Origin: Planctomycetota bacterium
GTDB taxonomy: Bacteria; Patescibacteriota; Patescibacteriia; Patescibacteriales; UBA12465
DNA: 13,061 nucleotides
Direction of reading: 5' to 3'
Assembly: GCA_025453315.1 (NCBI GenBank)
Contig: JALOQQ010000016.1
Coordinates: 1-13,061, forward strand
Made by a program: the position numbers and the translations under genes
Shown here: piece by piece, positions 1 to 6,181 of the stretch
How positions within the stretch are numbered: the stretch's first letter is position 1
Layout: the number at the start of each line of letters is the position of its first letter
Notes under the pieces: generated by a model
The model's input: only the letters and a program-made list of their open reading frames with translations
Told to the model about the DNA's origin: nothing
Databases searched by the model: none

Positions 1-153
1 AATATTTAGAAAACCTTGGGAGGCGAGAAATCCAGCTGTAAACAATAAGCTGTCCCCTGGCACGAAAAAACCAAAAAATAAGCCAGACTCAGCAAAAACG
101 ATTCCAAATAATCCCAAATATCCGATAGTTTTTATTACTTCTATTAAATCCAT
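1..153 (-). CDS. DedA-family membrane protein, N-terminal part (cut by window edge)
   Basis: The first 51 residues are visible, starting from ATG at 153-151 and running off the left edge. The segment contains FAESGLFFGFFVPGDSLLF, matching the acidic residue, glycine-rich stretch and PGD of the DedA/SNARE-associated family N-terminus. DedA proteins are multi-pass membrane proteins; characterised members are implicated in recycling undecaprenyl phosphate and in envelope homeostasis. The start lies 12 bases after the stop of the preceding gene (166-615), so it is probably the last visible gene of the SPFH-TerC operon. No strong Shine-Dalgarno precedes it, only a weak AAGG very close to the ATG. 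The family call is fairly secure; the substrate cannot be told from this fragment. Confidence 0.8.
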   Translation of the reverse strand, partial: MDLIEVIKTIGYLGLFGIVFAESGLFFGFFVPGDSLLFTAGFLASQGFLNI

Positions 154-165
154 ACCTTAGAATGT

Positions 166-615
166 TTATTTTTTTAATATGTTCTCTAATTTTTCAAGCC
201 GAGTATTAATTTTATGAACTTCACTTTTCATTTTAGCGTTTTCGTTTAATTCAATCTCTATTTCATCTTTGGTTTTCTCAGCTATTTTCTTTTCCTGTTT
301 TAACCCAGAAATAATAATCTCATTACCGATAAAACTGGTTACGAATAAGCCAGTTAAAAGTAATAAAATAACCCCGATTAATATCGATAATGGTCCGTCC
401 CACCAGGGCAAATAGGCGTCGCTAGTGCTAGCCAAGCTAACTCCAGTAGCAAAAAACAATTCCATTATATAATCGAATGTATGCCAAATGCCACGCCAAA
501 AAATAATTATTCCCATGCCGCCAATAAAGGCATAAATAATCGGGTAATGGCTAAGCTTGCCACGCACCTTATCCTCGAGCCAGTCACCAAAATTGTAAAT
601 TTTTTTGAAAAACAT
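166..615 (-). CDS. Two-TM membrane protein with C-terminal coiled coil, unknown function
   Basis: This 149-residue protein has a basic N-terminus, a hydrophobic segment around residues 26-50 with the motif FWRGIWH, a second around 74-98 (GPLSILIGVILLLLTGLF), and a charged, heptad-like C-terminal tail around 104-149 that is predicted to form a cytoplasmic coiled coil. I recognise the general pattern (an RG-WH motif after TM1 and a GP-S-LLLTGLF TM2) as a small uncharacterised bacterial membrane family, but I know no function for it. It sits 12 bases downstream of the TerC gene and 12 bases upstream of the DedA gene, so co-transcription is very likely. That suggests a role in the same envelope or ion-homeostasis unit. 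The start is ATG with no clear ribosome binding site. Confidence 0.75.
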   Translation of the reverse strand: MFFKKIYNFGDWLEDKVRGKLSHYPIIYAFIGGMGIIIFWRGIWHTFDYIMELFFATGVSLASTSDAYLPWWDGPLSILIGVILLLLTGLFVTSFIGNEIIISGLKQEKKIAEKTKDEIEIELNENAKMKSEVHKINTRLEKLENILKK

Positions 616-627
616 AAAACAAGTTTA

Positions 628-1548
628 TTAAATTTTTTTGGGGAATAATACTGACAAAACAATTGACGAAGAAAGTGCAAACATAATAATGCCAAATGAA
701 ACAAAGGACGAAATATGGATTCCGAAGATGCCAGAAAACATTTTGGCACCGATAAACAATAAAATAAAGGCCAAACCTTTTTGTAAATGATGAAAACGGC
801 GTAAAACACTTTCAATTAAAAAGAATAATGACCTCAAACCCATAATGGCAAAGATATTGGAAGTAAATACAATAAATAAATTTTGGGTAATTGAAAACAC
901 GGCCGGAATAGAGTCAACCGCAAAAATAATATCAGTACCTTCAACTAATAACAAAATTAAAAACAAAGATGTAAAACGAAACTTGCCATTCTCTTTAAAA
1001 AAGAATTTGCCATTATGATGATTAACCGTAAAAGGCAAAAATTTTCGAGCCAACTTCGTAATTTTATTATTATTAAAATCAACATGCTCTTCTTTTTTAT
1101 CCCGCAACAACTTAATACCGGTATAAAGCAATATAGCCCCAAAAATATATAAAACCCAATAAAATTGATGAATAACATAGGCGCCAACACCAATAAAAAC
1201 TCCGCGAAAAACAATAGCCCCGATAATTCCCCAGAATAAAACTCGATGATGATATTTGTCTTCTAAATTAAAAAAACTAAAAATCAACATGATCACAAAT
1301 AAGTTATCAACTGATAACATTTTTTCAGTGACATAGGCGGTCATAAATTGGGCCGCCAACTCTTTACTTAAAAACAAAAAAATCAGTAATCCAAAAACTA
1401 AAGAAATGGCAATCCAAAACAATGATTGATAAAGCGCTGGCTTAAATTCAATTTTATGATTTTTTCTGTTAAAGTAACCGAGATCTAGAATTAAAAAACC
1501 GACTATAAAAACACAAAATAAAATAATTAATTCAGTTTGGACAGTCAT
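628..1548 (-). CDS. TerC/Alx-family integral membrane transporter
   Basis: This 306-residue multi-pass membrane protein carries the two hallmark acidic motifs of the TerC family: EKMLSVDNLFV (Asp81) and EGTDIIFAVDSIPAV (Asp206, Asp212), each in a predicted membrane helix. About eight to nine hydrophobic segments are seen, with a soluble charged loop at about 150-190. The length fits the Alx/TerC type (about 320). Characterised relatives export manganese or other divalent metal, for example to metallate exported enzymes; others were named for tellurite resistance. It lies 23 bases after the SPFH gene and 12 bases before the two-TM protein. I looked for a yybP-ykoY manganese riboswitch, common on this family, and did not recognise one upstream. 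Family certain; metal specificity is inference. Confidence 0.93.
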   Translation of the reverse strand: MTVQTELIILFCVFIVGFLILDLGYFNRKNHKIEFKPALYQSLFWIAISLVFGLLIFLFLSKELAAQFMTAYVTEKMLSVDNLFVIMLIFSFFNLEDKYHHRVLFWGIIGAIVFRGVFIGVGAYVIHQFYWVLYIFGAILLYTGIKLLRDKKEEHVDFNNNKITKLARKFLPFTVNHHNGKFFFKENGKFRFTSLFLILLLVEGTDIIFAVDSIPAVFSITQNLFIVFTSNIFAIMGLRSLFFLIESVLRRFHHLQKGLAFILLFIGAKMFSGIFGIHISSFVSFGIIMFALSSSIVLSVLFPKKI

Positions 1549-1571
1549 ATTTAAATGAATTATTAATATAC

Positions 1572-2423
1572 TTATTTGGCAATACTAACCATCGGCACTG
1601 AATCCCCCAAAACAGTGGTTGGGAGCGCCCCATTCCATTTTTCTACCCATTTTAAACTCACGTATTCTTTTCCTCCCTGAGCCTGAATGGCGCTAGCTTG
1701 AATTTTAATTGCTTCAGCCTCACCATTGGCTTGGGCTACTCTTTGATTGGCTTCAAACTTAACTTGCTCTAATTTGTTTTTAGCAGCTAGTGCATTTTGT
1801 TCGGCAGTAACCTTAGCTTCAATTGCTTTACTAAACGATTCGGAAAACTGAAAATTAGTAATATTCAATCTTTCAAAAACAGAATCTTTGCTGCCGATCT
1901 TTTCATTTAACATTAGAGAAACTTTATCGCTAAATTCCGCTCTTTTAGTCACAAGTTCTTCGGCTGTATACAATGCGGCCTGGCTTTTAATCACTTCTCT
2001 AATAATTGGCTCAATAATATTAGCTTGATAAGTAGAGCCATATTGTTGATAGGTTTTATTAACTTTAGTAGCATCTAAGTGGTAATTCACAATAACGGCG
2101 ATTTGAACATCTTGCAAGTCTTTAGTAGCACAAAACATTGAACTTTTTTCTGAATTATCACCCTTATCTAATTGGTTATCAAATTGAACAGTTTGAGTTT
2201 GAACATTTATCTTAACAATATTATCTCTAACGGGCATTTTAAAATTTAACCCTTCCCCCATTACCCGATCGCTAACTTTACCGAACTGCACAATAACACC
2301 ACGTTGACCAGGGCCGATAATAGTAAAACTTCCAAAAACAACAATAAAAAATATAACCACGAAAAATCCAATGACCACAAAACCCTTCATTGACTTAGCT
2401 AGCGTTTGATTTATTTCATTCAT
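1572..2423 (-). CDS. SPFH/prohibitin-family membrane protein (HflC/prohibitin-like)
   Basis: This protein has 283 residues: one N-terminal membrane helix (about 13-36), then an SPFH/band-7 domain beginning IIGPGQRGVIVQFGKV and running to about residue 200. A long Ala/Glu/Lys-rich coiled coil follows (about 203-250, with VAQANGEAEAIKIQA), typical of stomatin, prohibitin and HflC/HflK proteins. Such proteins form large ring or cage assemblies at the membrane and often modulate proteases such as FtsH or organise membrane microdomains. No partner protease gene is seen here. It is the first gene of a four-gene unit with TerC and DedA proteins. An AT-rich leader with TATAAT at 2446-2451 precedes it, just downstream of a terminator hairpin. 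Start: ATG, without a clear Shine-Dalgarno. Confidence 0.9.
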   Translation of the reverse strand: MNEINQTLAKSMKGFVVIGFFVVIFFIVVFGSFTIIGPGQRGVIVQFGKVSDRVMGEGLNFKMPVRDNIVKINVQTQTVQFDNQLDKGDNSEKSSMFCATKDLQDVQIAVIVNYHLDATKVNKTYQQYGSTYQANIIEPIIREVIKSQAALYTAEELVTKRAEFSDKVSLMLNEKIGSKDSVFERLNITNFQFSESFSKAIEAKVTAEQNALAAKNKLEQVKFEANQRVAQANGEAEAIKIQASAIQAQGGKEYVSLKWVEKWNGALPTTVLGDSVPMVSIAK

Positions 2424-2445
2424 ACTTTTTTAGTTAATTTATAAA

Positions 2446-2451
2446 ATTATA
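2446..2451 (-). promoter_or_regulatory. Candidate -10 box of the SPFH-TerC operon
   Basis: TATAAT on the minus strand, 22 bases before the SPFH start codon and just downstream of the terminator at 2462-2489. The -35 region falls in the T-rich tail of that terminator and has no good consensus. An operon promoter here is expected if the upstream hairpin really terminates transcription. Confidence 0.4.
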
Positions 2452-2461
2452 ATCCCTAAAT

Positions 2462-2489
2462 ATATAAAAAACCGGCAAAAACCGGTTTT
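2462..2489 (-). terminator. Rho-independent terminator (minus strand)
   Basis: On the minus strand AAAACCGG pairs perfectly with CCGGTTTT (8 bp, arms 2482-2489 and 2468-2475) across a 6-base loop, followed by TTTTTT and then an AT-rich run. The stem is symmetric enough to work weakly on the plus strand too (TTTT only). It closes the structured RNA candidate immediately upstream and stands in front of the SPFH operon, so it is either the end of a small RNA or an attenuator. Confidence 0.75.
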
Positions 2490-2567
2490 AATTAACGCTG
2501 ACTCAATGATCCAAAGCGCTTTCTGATTGAAAGACCTCTCGCTTTTTCACTCCTCAGCATTCAAGGT
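2463..2567 (-). ncRNA. Candidate structured small RNA or leader attenuator
   Basis: No protein is coded here. On the minus strand the transcript would fold as one long irregular hairpin. P1 is 8 bp (2554-2561 with 2494-2501, one G-U). An inner helix of AGUGA pairs with UCAUU. P2 is AAAGCG with CGCUUU (2540-2545 with 2513-2518). There is a one-sided bulge AGAGGU, and P3 is CUUUC with GAAAG (2529-2533 with 2519-2523) closing a 5-base loop. The terminator at 2462-2489 follows directly. An extended -10 promoter at 2574-2582 would start it near 2567, giving about 105 nt. It has no match I recognise to the bacterial SRP RNA core, the yybP-ykoY riboswitch or 6S RNA. It could be a free sRNA or a regulator of the downstream SPFH-TerC operon. 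Confidence 0.5.
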
Positions 2568-2573
2568 AGTAAA

Positions 2574-2582
2574 ACTATAACA
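2574..2582 (-). promoter_or_regulatory. Extended -10 promoter for the structured RNA
   Basis: The minus strand reads TGTTATAGT: an extended TG-n motif followed by TATAGT (five of six consensus bases). A weak TTGCAT lies 17 bases upstream as a possible -35. The spacing would start transcription about seven bases before the structured hairpin at 2494-2561. Confidence 0.5.
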
Positions 2583-2810
2583 AATAATTAATCTATATGC
2601 AAATATAATAATTTTACTTTAAAGACAAAATAGAAATGTCATACTTGGCAAAATTGTTCCATTTATCAGTCGCTAAAATCACTCAGTATTTTTATCATTA
2701 ATATGAACAAGTAGAATGATTAGAACCAATTTAATCTAATAAAAATAGCTTATTTACTAAAATATATAATTTATTCTTAAAACTTCCCAACCTGTATTTT
2801 TGGCTCATAT

Positions 2811-2841
2811 TACAGAAAAGCAGACGCTTTCGCGACTGCTT
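2811..2841 (-). terminator. Possible minus-strand terminator hairpin
   Basis: On the minus strand AAGCAG-T-CGC-GAAA-GCG-T-CTGCTT forms a 6+3 bp hairpin with a T-T mismatch and a GAAA tetraloop, followed by TTTCTGTA, which is a poor T tract. It lies in the roughly 330-base gap between the IS element and the structured RNA, and no gene I trust precedes it. Before the IS arrived, it would have been downstream of the phosphatase-methyltransferase gene, so it may be the old end of that operon. The rest of 2583-2917 is AT-rich with nothing else I can support. Confidence 0.35.
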
Positions 2842-2917
2842 ATCCTGATTAGCTCGCATATTCGGACAGCTTCAGAAAAATATTTGCTTAATATTTAAAG
2901 AAACAAAAACACACTCA

Positions 2918-2920
2918 TTA
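2918..2920. repeat. Target site duplication TTA, left copy
   Basis: TTA directly abuts the left terminal repeat and recurs at 4293-4295 beside the right one. Three bases is usual for the IS3 family. Being so short, it is supportive only. Confidence 0.6.
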
Positions 2921-2948
2921 TGAACTGTACCCCAAAAAGTAGACACGG
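2921..2948 (+). repeat. IS3 element left terminal inverted repeat
   Basis: 28 bases, perfectly complementary to 4265-4292, starting TG as in most IS3-family ends. The match stops at 2949. This is the end downstream of the transposase. Confidence 0.9.
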
Positions 2949-2958
2949 GGTAAAAAGA

Positions 2959-3837
2959 CTAGTTGGAGTTTAAAAGATGATTTCGGTATTGTACCGGAGT
3001 CATCTTTTTTAAATCCCACTTATATCTCTCATTATTATAATATTTTAAATATTCATCAAGTATAATATTCAATTCTTCAAATGTTTTAGCTCTACGGCAC
3101 TCAAATTCATCTTTCAAATGACCAAAAAATGATTCCATCGGAGAATTATCTATACAATTACCCCTTCTAGACATAGACTGTTTTAAATTTAATTCTTTAA
3201 CTCTTGTAATGTATGTCGGATGAGTATAGTGAACGCCCTGGTCAGAATGAATAATAGCATCACTCATTTCTGACTTCAGATGAGATATTGAATCAAGAAC
3301 AAATTTTAAAGACAGATTATTAGACAACTTCCAACCAACTATTTCATTACTGGCGATATCTTTTACAGCAGAGAGATAGGCCCTCTGGCTCATTCCATAA
3401 TATAGATAGGTAATATCAGTGCAAAACACTTTTCTCGGAACTATTTGCTTAAATTCCCGATTCAAAATATTGGCCGCTGTCCGGTGTTCTTGATTAACTT
3501 TCATTATCATTTTATACGGATTTTTTCTTCTTACTTGTGCCACTAAATTATTTTCTTTTATAATTCTAATTATCTTCTTGTGGTTCATTATTGCCCCATG
3601 ATCATTCATTAATCTCATTCCTAATTTCTTTTTACCTTTCTCAAATATCATTTTAATGAGCGTCAAATCTTTTTCATCTTTATTTCGCTTGGGACTCCTT
3701 AGCCATTTATAGTATCCACCCTTTGATACTCGGGCAATATTGCACAGCAGTGATTTATTTTTATATATTCTGCTAATTATTTTATATTTCTGACTTGGCC
3801 TGAGTTTTACTTCCTTTTCAGGCCCCGAAGTTTGGCT
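2959..3837 (-). CDS. IS3-family transposase OrfB (DDE catalytic part, made by -1 frameshift)
   Basis: Reached from OrfA by -1 slippage, this frame adds 292 residues, giving an OrfAB fusion of about 414 residues. It opens after a stop at 3898-3900 and has no ATG before the catalytic domain; the first conventional start is a TTG at 3666. Separate OrfB translation is therefore unlikely to give the full protein. Motifs in order: an IARVSKGGYYKW N-terminal segment, then the rve integrase core with catalytic Asp in CTDITYL, Asp in HSDQGVHY and Glu in NSPMESFFGHLK. Exactly 35 residues separate the second Asp from the Glu (DD35E). The C-terminus YYNNERYKWDLKKMTPVQYR is the typical IS3 ending. The stop is TAG, 11 bases from the left terminal repeat. 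The enzyme should be intact. Confidence 0.92.
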   Translation of the reverse strand, partial: SQTSGPEKEVKLRPSQKYKIISRIYKNKSLLCNIARVSKGGYYKWLRSPKRNKDEKDLTLIKMIFEKGKKKLGMRLMNDHGAIMNHKKIIRIIKENNLVAQVRRKNPYKMIMKVNQEHRTAANILNREFKQIVPRKVFCTDITYLYYGMSQRAYLSAVKDIASNEIVGWKLSNNLSLKFVLDSISHLKSEMSDAIIHSDQGVHYTHPTYITRVKELNLKQSMSRRGNCIDNSPMESFFGHLKDEFECRRAKTFEELNIILDEYLKYYNNERYKWDLKKMTPVQYRNHLLNSN

Positions 3838-3843
3838 AAAAAA
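3797..3843 (-). promoter_or_regulatory. Programmed -1 frameshift signal of the IS
   Basis: In the OrfA reading frame the minus strand has GA[T TTT TTA] (heptamer at 3843-3837), a canonical X-XXY-YYZ slippery site. Slipping back one base leads straight into the OrfB frame (next codon AGC). Twelve bases further on, GGCCTGA (3824-3818) pairs perfectly with TCAGGCC (3803-3797), a 7-bp stem whose loop contains the OrfA stop. This is the expected way to make the OrfAB transposase. Confidence 0.8.
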
Positions 3844-4202
3844 TCGTTTTCCGCTTCTAAATAGGCAATCTTCGTTTCTAAATATTCTATTTTGCTTTTA
3901 TCATCCTTAGCTGCTTTTTTTCTTCTACCCGGACCACCTCTATTTTCTTTTGTGAGCGATGTTTGCCCGTATAGCTTATATTTATCCCGCCACCTTTTTA
4001 GAGAAGTTCTGGTTCTGTATTCACCCATCCAATCTAATTTAAACCCCGCCTCTTCAAATATTTGATTTGGGGCCATTCCTTCCTCAAAATATTGCTTTAT
4101 TGCCCTTAACTTAAATGCTTGGCTGTATGTGATTGATTTAGCACTGCAGCGCAAGACATTCTTATTTTTTCTTAACTCCACTATCTGCTCTTCATTGAAC
4201 AT
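3807..4202 (-). CDS. IS3-family transposase OrfA (helix-turn-helix, leucine zipper)
   Basis: This 131-residue basic protein has a helix-turn-helix region (about 23-75, with KLRAIKQYFEEGMAPNQIFEEAGF), a linker rich in Gly, Arg and Lys (about 88-100), and a C-terminal leucine-zipper-like coiled coil (about 104-126, IEYLETKIAYLEAENDFLAKL). OrfA binds the terminal repeats and supplies the N-terminus of the OrfAB transposase; alone, it usually acts as a regulator. It ends at TAA within the loop of the frameshift stem. Start: ATG at 4202, about 25 bases after a TATAAT box, with no clear Shine-Dalgarno, so expression is likely weak. Confidence 0.9.
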   Translation of the reverse strand: MFNEEQIVELRKNKNVLRCSAKSITYSQAFKLRAIKQYFEEGMAPNQIFEEAGFKLDWMGEYRTRTSLKRWRDKYKLYGQTSLTKENRGGPGRRKKAAKDDKSKIEYLETKIAYLEAENDFLAKLRGLKRK

Positions 4203-4226
4203 ATTGTTGATATTTTAATTATTTAG

Positions 4227-4232
4227 ATTATA
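4227..4232 (-). promoter_or_regulatory. Candidate -10 box of the transposase promoter
   Basis: Perfect TATAAT on the minus strand, 24 bases before the OrfA start. It lies just inside the inward terminator at 4249-4272. The -35 window is a T run with no consensus, so the promoter is probably weak. Confidence 0.4.
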
Positions 4233-4248
4233 CCTTCAATTTAACCAC

Positions 4249-4272
4249 AAAAAAAGACACGTTTCCGTGTCT
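4249..4272 (-). terminator. Inward-facing terminator at the right end of the IS
   Basis: On the minus strand AGACACG-GAAA-CGTGTCT is a perfect 7-bp stem with a GAAA tetraloop, followed by a run of T (bases 4255 to 4249), then G. It overlaps the right terminal repeat and precedes the transposase promoter. It should stop read-through from the operon at 4508-7186 entering the transposase gene, a known way for an IS to limit transposition after landing in a transcribed region. Confidence 0.75.
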
Positions 4273-4292
4273 ACTTTTTGGGGTACAGTTCA
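4265..4292 (-). repeat. IS3 element right terminal inverted repeat
   Basis: 28 bases, the perfect reverse complement of 2921-2948, ending in CA. It lies upstream of OrfA and is flanked by the TTA duplication at 4293-4295. Confidence 0.9.
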
Positions 4293-4295
4293 TTA
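4293..4295. repeat. Target site duplication TTA, right copy
   Basis: Matches 2918-2920 on the other side of the IS. Confidence 0.6.
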
Positions 4296-4507
4296 AAAGT
4301 GTGTTTTCATAAAAGGTGTGTTTTTCGTTCGCTATTTCAATTTATCAATAATCTGACTTCCTCCGATCGATCAAGCTTTGCACTTTTAGGTTTAATGTGC
4401 CGCCCCTCGGTTTACTTTTATCAAGTAGCTACCTTTAAATTTTCGGACGACTACAATCGTAATGCATCATCTATTATCACAAGTCCAGTCTTTCAAAAGT
4501 GATTAGT

Positions 4508-6166
4508 CTATTTTTTTATCAGTTTAACTAAATGTCTTTTTCTGGTCATACTGTTTCCAATTTTGCTAAACTTACCGAACTCAACTTCATCAAGCTCTTC
4601 GATTTCAAACTGATCCTGAAAAGTGTTAATAATGTCTTCTCTCGACAACACGTAAGTTACAGTATCAGTATCAGGATTATGAAATGCTTTCTGACCCTCG
4701 AATACTGGATCACTTTCGCTAAAACAACTAACCAGTACCTTTGTGCCAGTTCTTGAAACACCTGCAACTGATTCAGCATATTTTTTGCGGTCTTCTGGCT
4801 TAATATGATGTAATAGCGAAATATCAATTACAAAATCAAACATTTCTGGATTTTCTGAGTCAAGAATTGATTTTAAGTTTAGAGCATCACATTCTTCAAA
4901 TCTCAAATTGTCTTTTTTAAATTTTTCCTTGTCCTTAGTAATTGCTTCTTTTGAAAAGTCTACACCAAGGACGTCAAAGCCATTTTCAGCTAAATAGTTT
5001 GAATAATTTCCAAGACCACAGCCGACATCAAGAGTTTTTCCTGATTGAATCCATCCTGATTCGATTATTTCACTAAACCATGCGGGGATTTTTTCAAAAT
5101 TCCAGGGAATTTCCGCTGTACTTTGTTCATTATAAATCTTATCCCACGCTTTAGGATTATTTTTTTCTTTCGATAACTCTTCCGTGTTTTTTTTAATATC
5201 CAATGATAGATCTGTTTCATCAGCTATTTTTTGCAACTTAGAAAAATCAACAATATGTTTATTTAATTCCTCCTGATCTAAAATAATATTATTTATAACA
5301 CTCTCATTAAGCATAAAACTCTTTTTGCCATAATTAATATTAATTTTCTTTTCAATATCTTTATTTTGATCATCTTCGCTAATAATCAAAGAATATCCTT
5401 CACTAAAGTCAAAACCATTTTTAGACTTCAAAGAATTAATAAATTCATAAACAGCATTTCTGCCCCCAGTCTTTTCTATTGCTTTCATTAAAAAAGCCTC
5501 AGCCACCCCTTGATGAGTGCCCATAAATCTTTGCAATTGATTATCAAACTTAGTATATTTATCTTTATTTTCAGCGACAATATCTTTCCAACGTGAATAT
5601 GCCTGTAAATATTTTTTAACTAATTGAGCAACATTGCCAGCTAAACGAGAATAAGAAGTGCAAATCTGATCATTTTCACTAATAACCAAATTATCACTTT
5701 CCTCTAAATACCAAACTAAAAGATCCTTACCCTTGCCATAATGTTCTGCAGCTGCCTGACGAAATCTATCACTACCAGTATAATTAAAATCTAGTAATTC
5801 AGTAGTGCGACATTTTTTACCTAGAGATAAATTTTCATCAATTAAAAAATTTATGTCATCAAGAGATAAATTATTATTCAATTCTTCATTGTCAGTAAAT
5901 ATTTGTCGCAAAGCAGTTTCTGTAGTTCTTTTTCTAGGAGAACTATAAGCAAGGGCAACTTCAGGATTGGGGTTTTTTTCTTTACCAATTTCAGTAGCAT
6001 GAATCCTGCCATGATCTGACAATGGCACCTCCCTATCCGCTTCTTCATTAGAGCTAGGTATTGCACTAGCGGCCTTATCGTCATGTCTAAAAAATTCCAA
6101 ACGAATAGTAGCTGGTTTTATTTTTTCTTGTTTTTCTAGATTTAAATTAATTTTTTCTAGCATCAT
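4508..6166 (-). CDS. Fusion of histidine-phosphatase-like domain and SAM-dependent methyltransferase
   Basis: One intact 552-residue frame holds two enzymes. Residues about 21-300 resemble the histidine phosphatase (phosphoglycerate-mutase/SixA) fold: IRLEFFRHDDK with Arg27-His28, SSPRKRTTETA (75-85) and the second His in MGTHQG (His218). The usual RHG reads RHD here. Residues about 335-552 are a class I methyltransferase: LDVGCGLGNYS (379-389, SAM-binding loop), GVDFS (401-405), DFVIDISLLHHI (444-455). A charged, coiled linker of about 30 residues joins them. It starts 15 bases after the stop of the swivelling-domain gene, so the two are co-transcribed. Start: two adjacent ATGs with no Shine-Dalgarno. 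The substrate is unknown. The methyltransferase call is firm; phosphatase activity is likely but not proven. Confidence 0.82.
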   Translation of the reverse strand: MMLEKINLNLEKQEKIKPATIRLEFFRHDDKAASAIPSSNEEADREVPLSDHGRIHATEIGKEKNPNPEVALAYSSPRKRTTETALRQIFTDNEELNNNLSLDDINFLIDENLSLGKKCRTTELLDFNYTGSDRFRQAAAEHYGKGKDLLVWYLEESDNLVISENDQICTSYSRLAGNVAQLVKKYLQAYSRWKDIVAENKDKYTKFDNQLQRFMGTHQGVAEAFLMKAIEKTGGRNAVYEFINSLKSKNGFDFSEGYSLIISEDDQNKDIEKKININYGKKSFMLNESVINNIILDQEELNKHIVDFSKLQKIADETDLSLDIKKNTEELSKEKNNPKAWDKIYNEQSTAEIPWNFEKIPAWFSEIIESGWIQSGKTLDVGCGLGNYSNYLAENGFDVLGVDFSKEAITKDKEKFKKDNLRFEECDALNLKSILDSENPEMFDFVIDISLLHHIKPEDRKKYAESVAGVSRTGTKVLVSCFSESDPVFEGQKAFHNPDTDTVTYVLSREDIINTFQDQFEIEELDEVEFGKFSKIGNSMTRKRHLVKLIKK

Positions 6167-6181
6167 AATATATCTTATTAA

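Larger units (their letters stand above)
2921..4292 (-). mobile_element. Complete IS3-family insertion sequence (IS150-like ends)
   Basis: The element is 1372 bases long with 28-bp perfect terminal inverted repeats (2921-2948 and 4265-4292) that begin TGAACTGTACCCC, a style typical of IS3/IS150-group elements. It carries OrfA and OrfB in overlapping frames, a -1 slippery site, a 3-bp target duplication TTA and an intact DDE triad. All parts look undamaged, so it is probably recent and potentially active. Confidence 0.93.
2906..4307. repeat. Palindrome split by the IS insertion
   Basis: AAAACACACT at 2906-2915 and its exact reverse complement AGTGTGTTTT at 4298-4307 flank the IS. Removing the IS with one target copy gives a 10-bp stem with a 7-base loop (CATTAAA), a terminator-like hairpin. 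It probably lay downstream of the gene at 4508-6166. The rest of 4308-4507 holds no gene or strong signal. Confidence 0.7.

Noticed and set aside
2463..2567. yybP-ykoY manganese riboswitch or SRP RNA for the structured region before the TerC operon
   Set aside because: I could not find the conserved yybP-ykoY loop sequences or the SRP GGAA tetraloop core, so I left it as an unknown structure.
2731..2859. Minus-strand 42-residue open frame starting MRANQDKQSRK
   Set aside because: It runs through the hairpin at 2818-2841, has no ribosome binding site and matches no family I know. Open frames of this length are common in AT-rich DNA.
4278..4502. Plus-strand 74-codon open frame
   Set aside because: It begins inside the IS terminal repeat and crosses the insertion junction, with no start signal or family resemblance.
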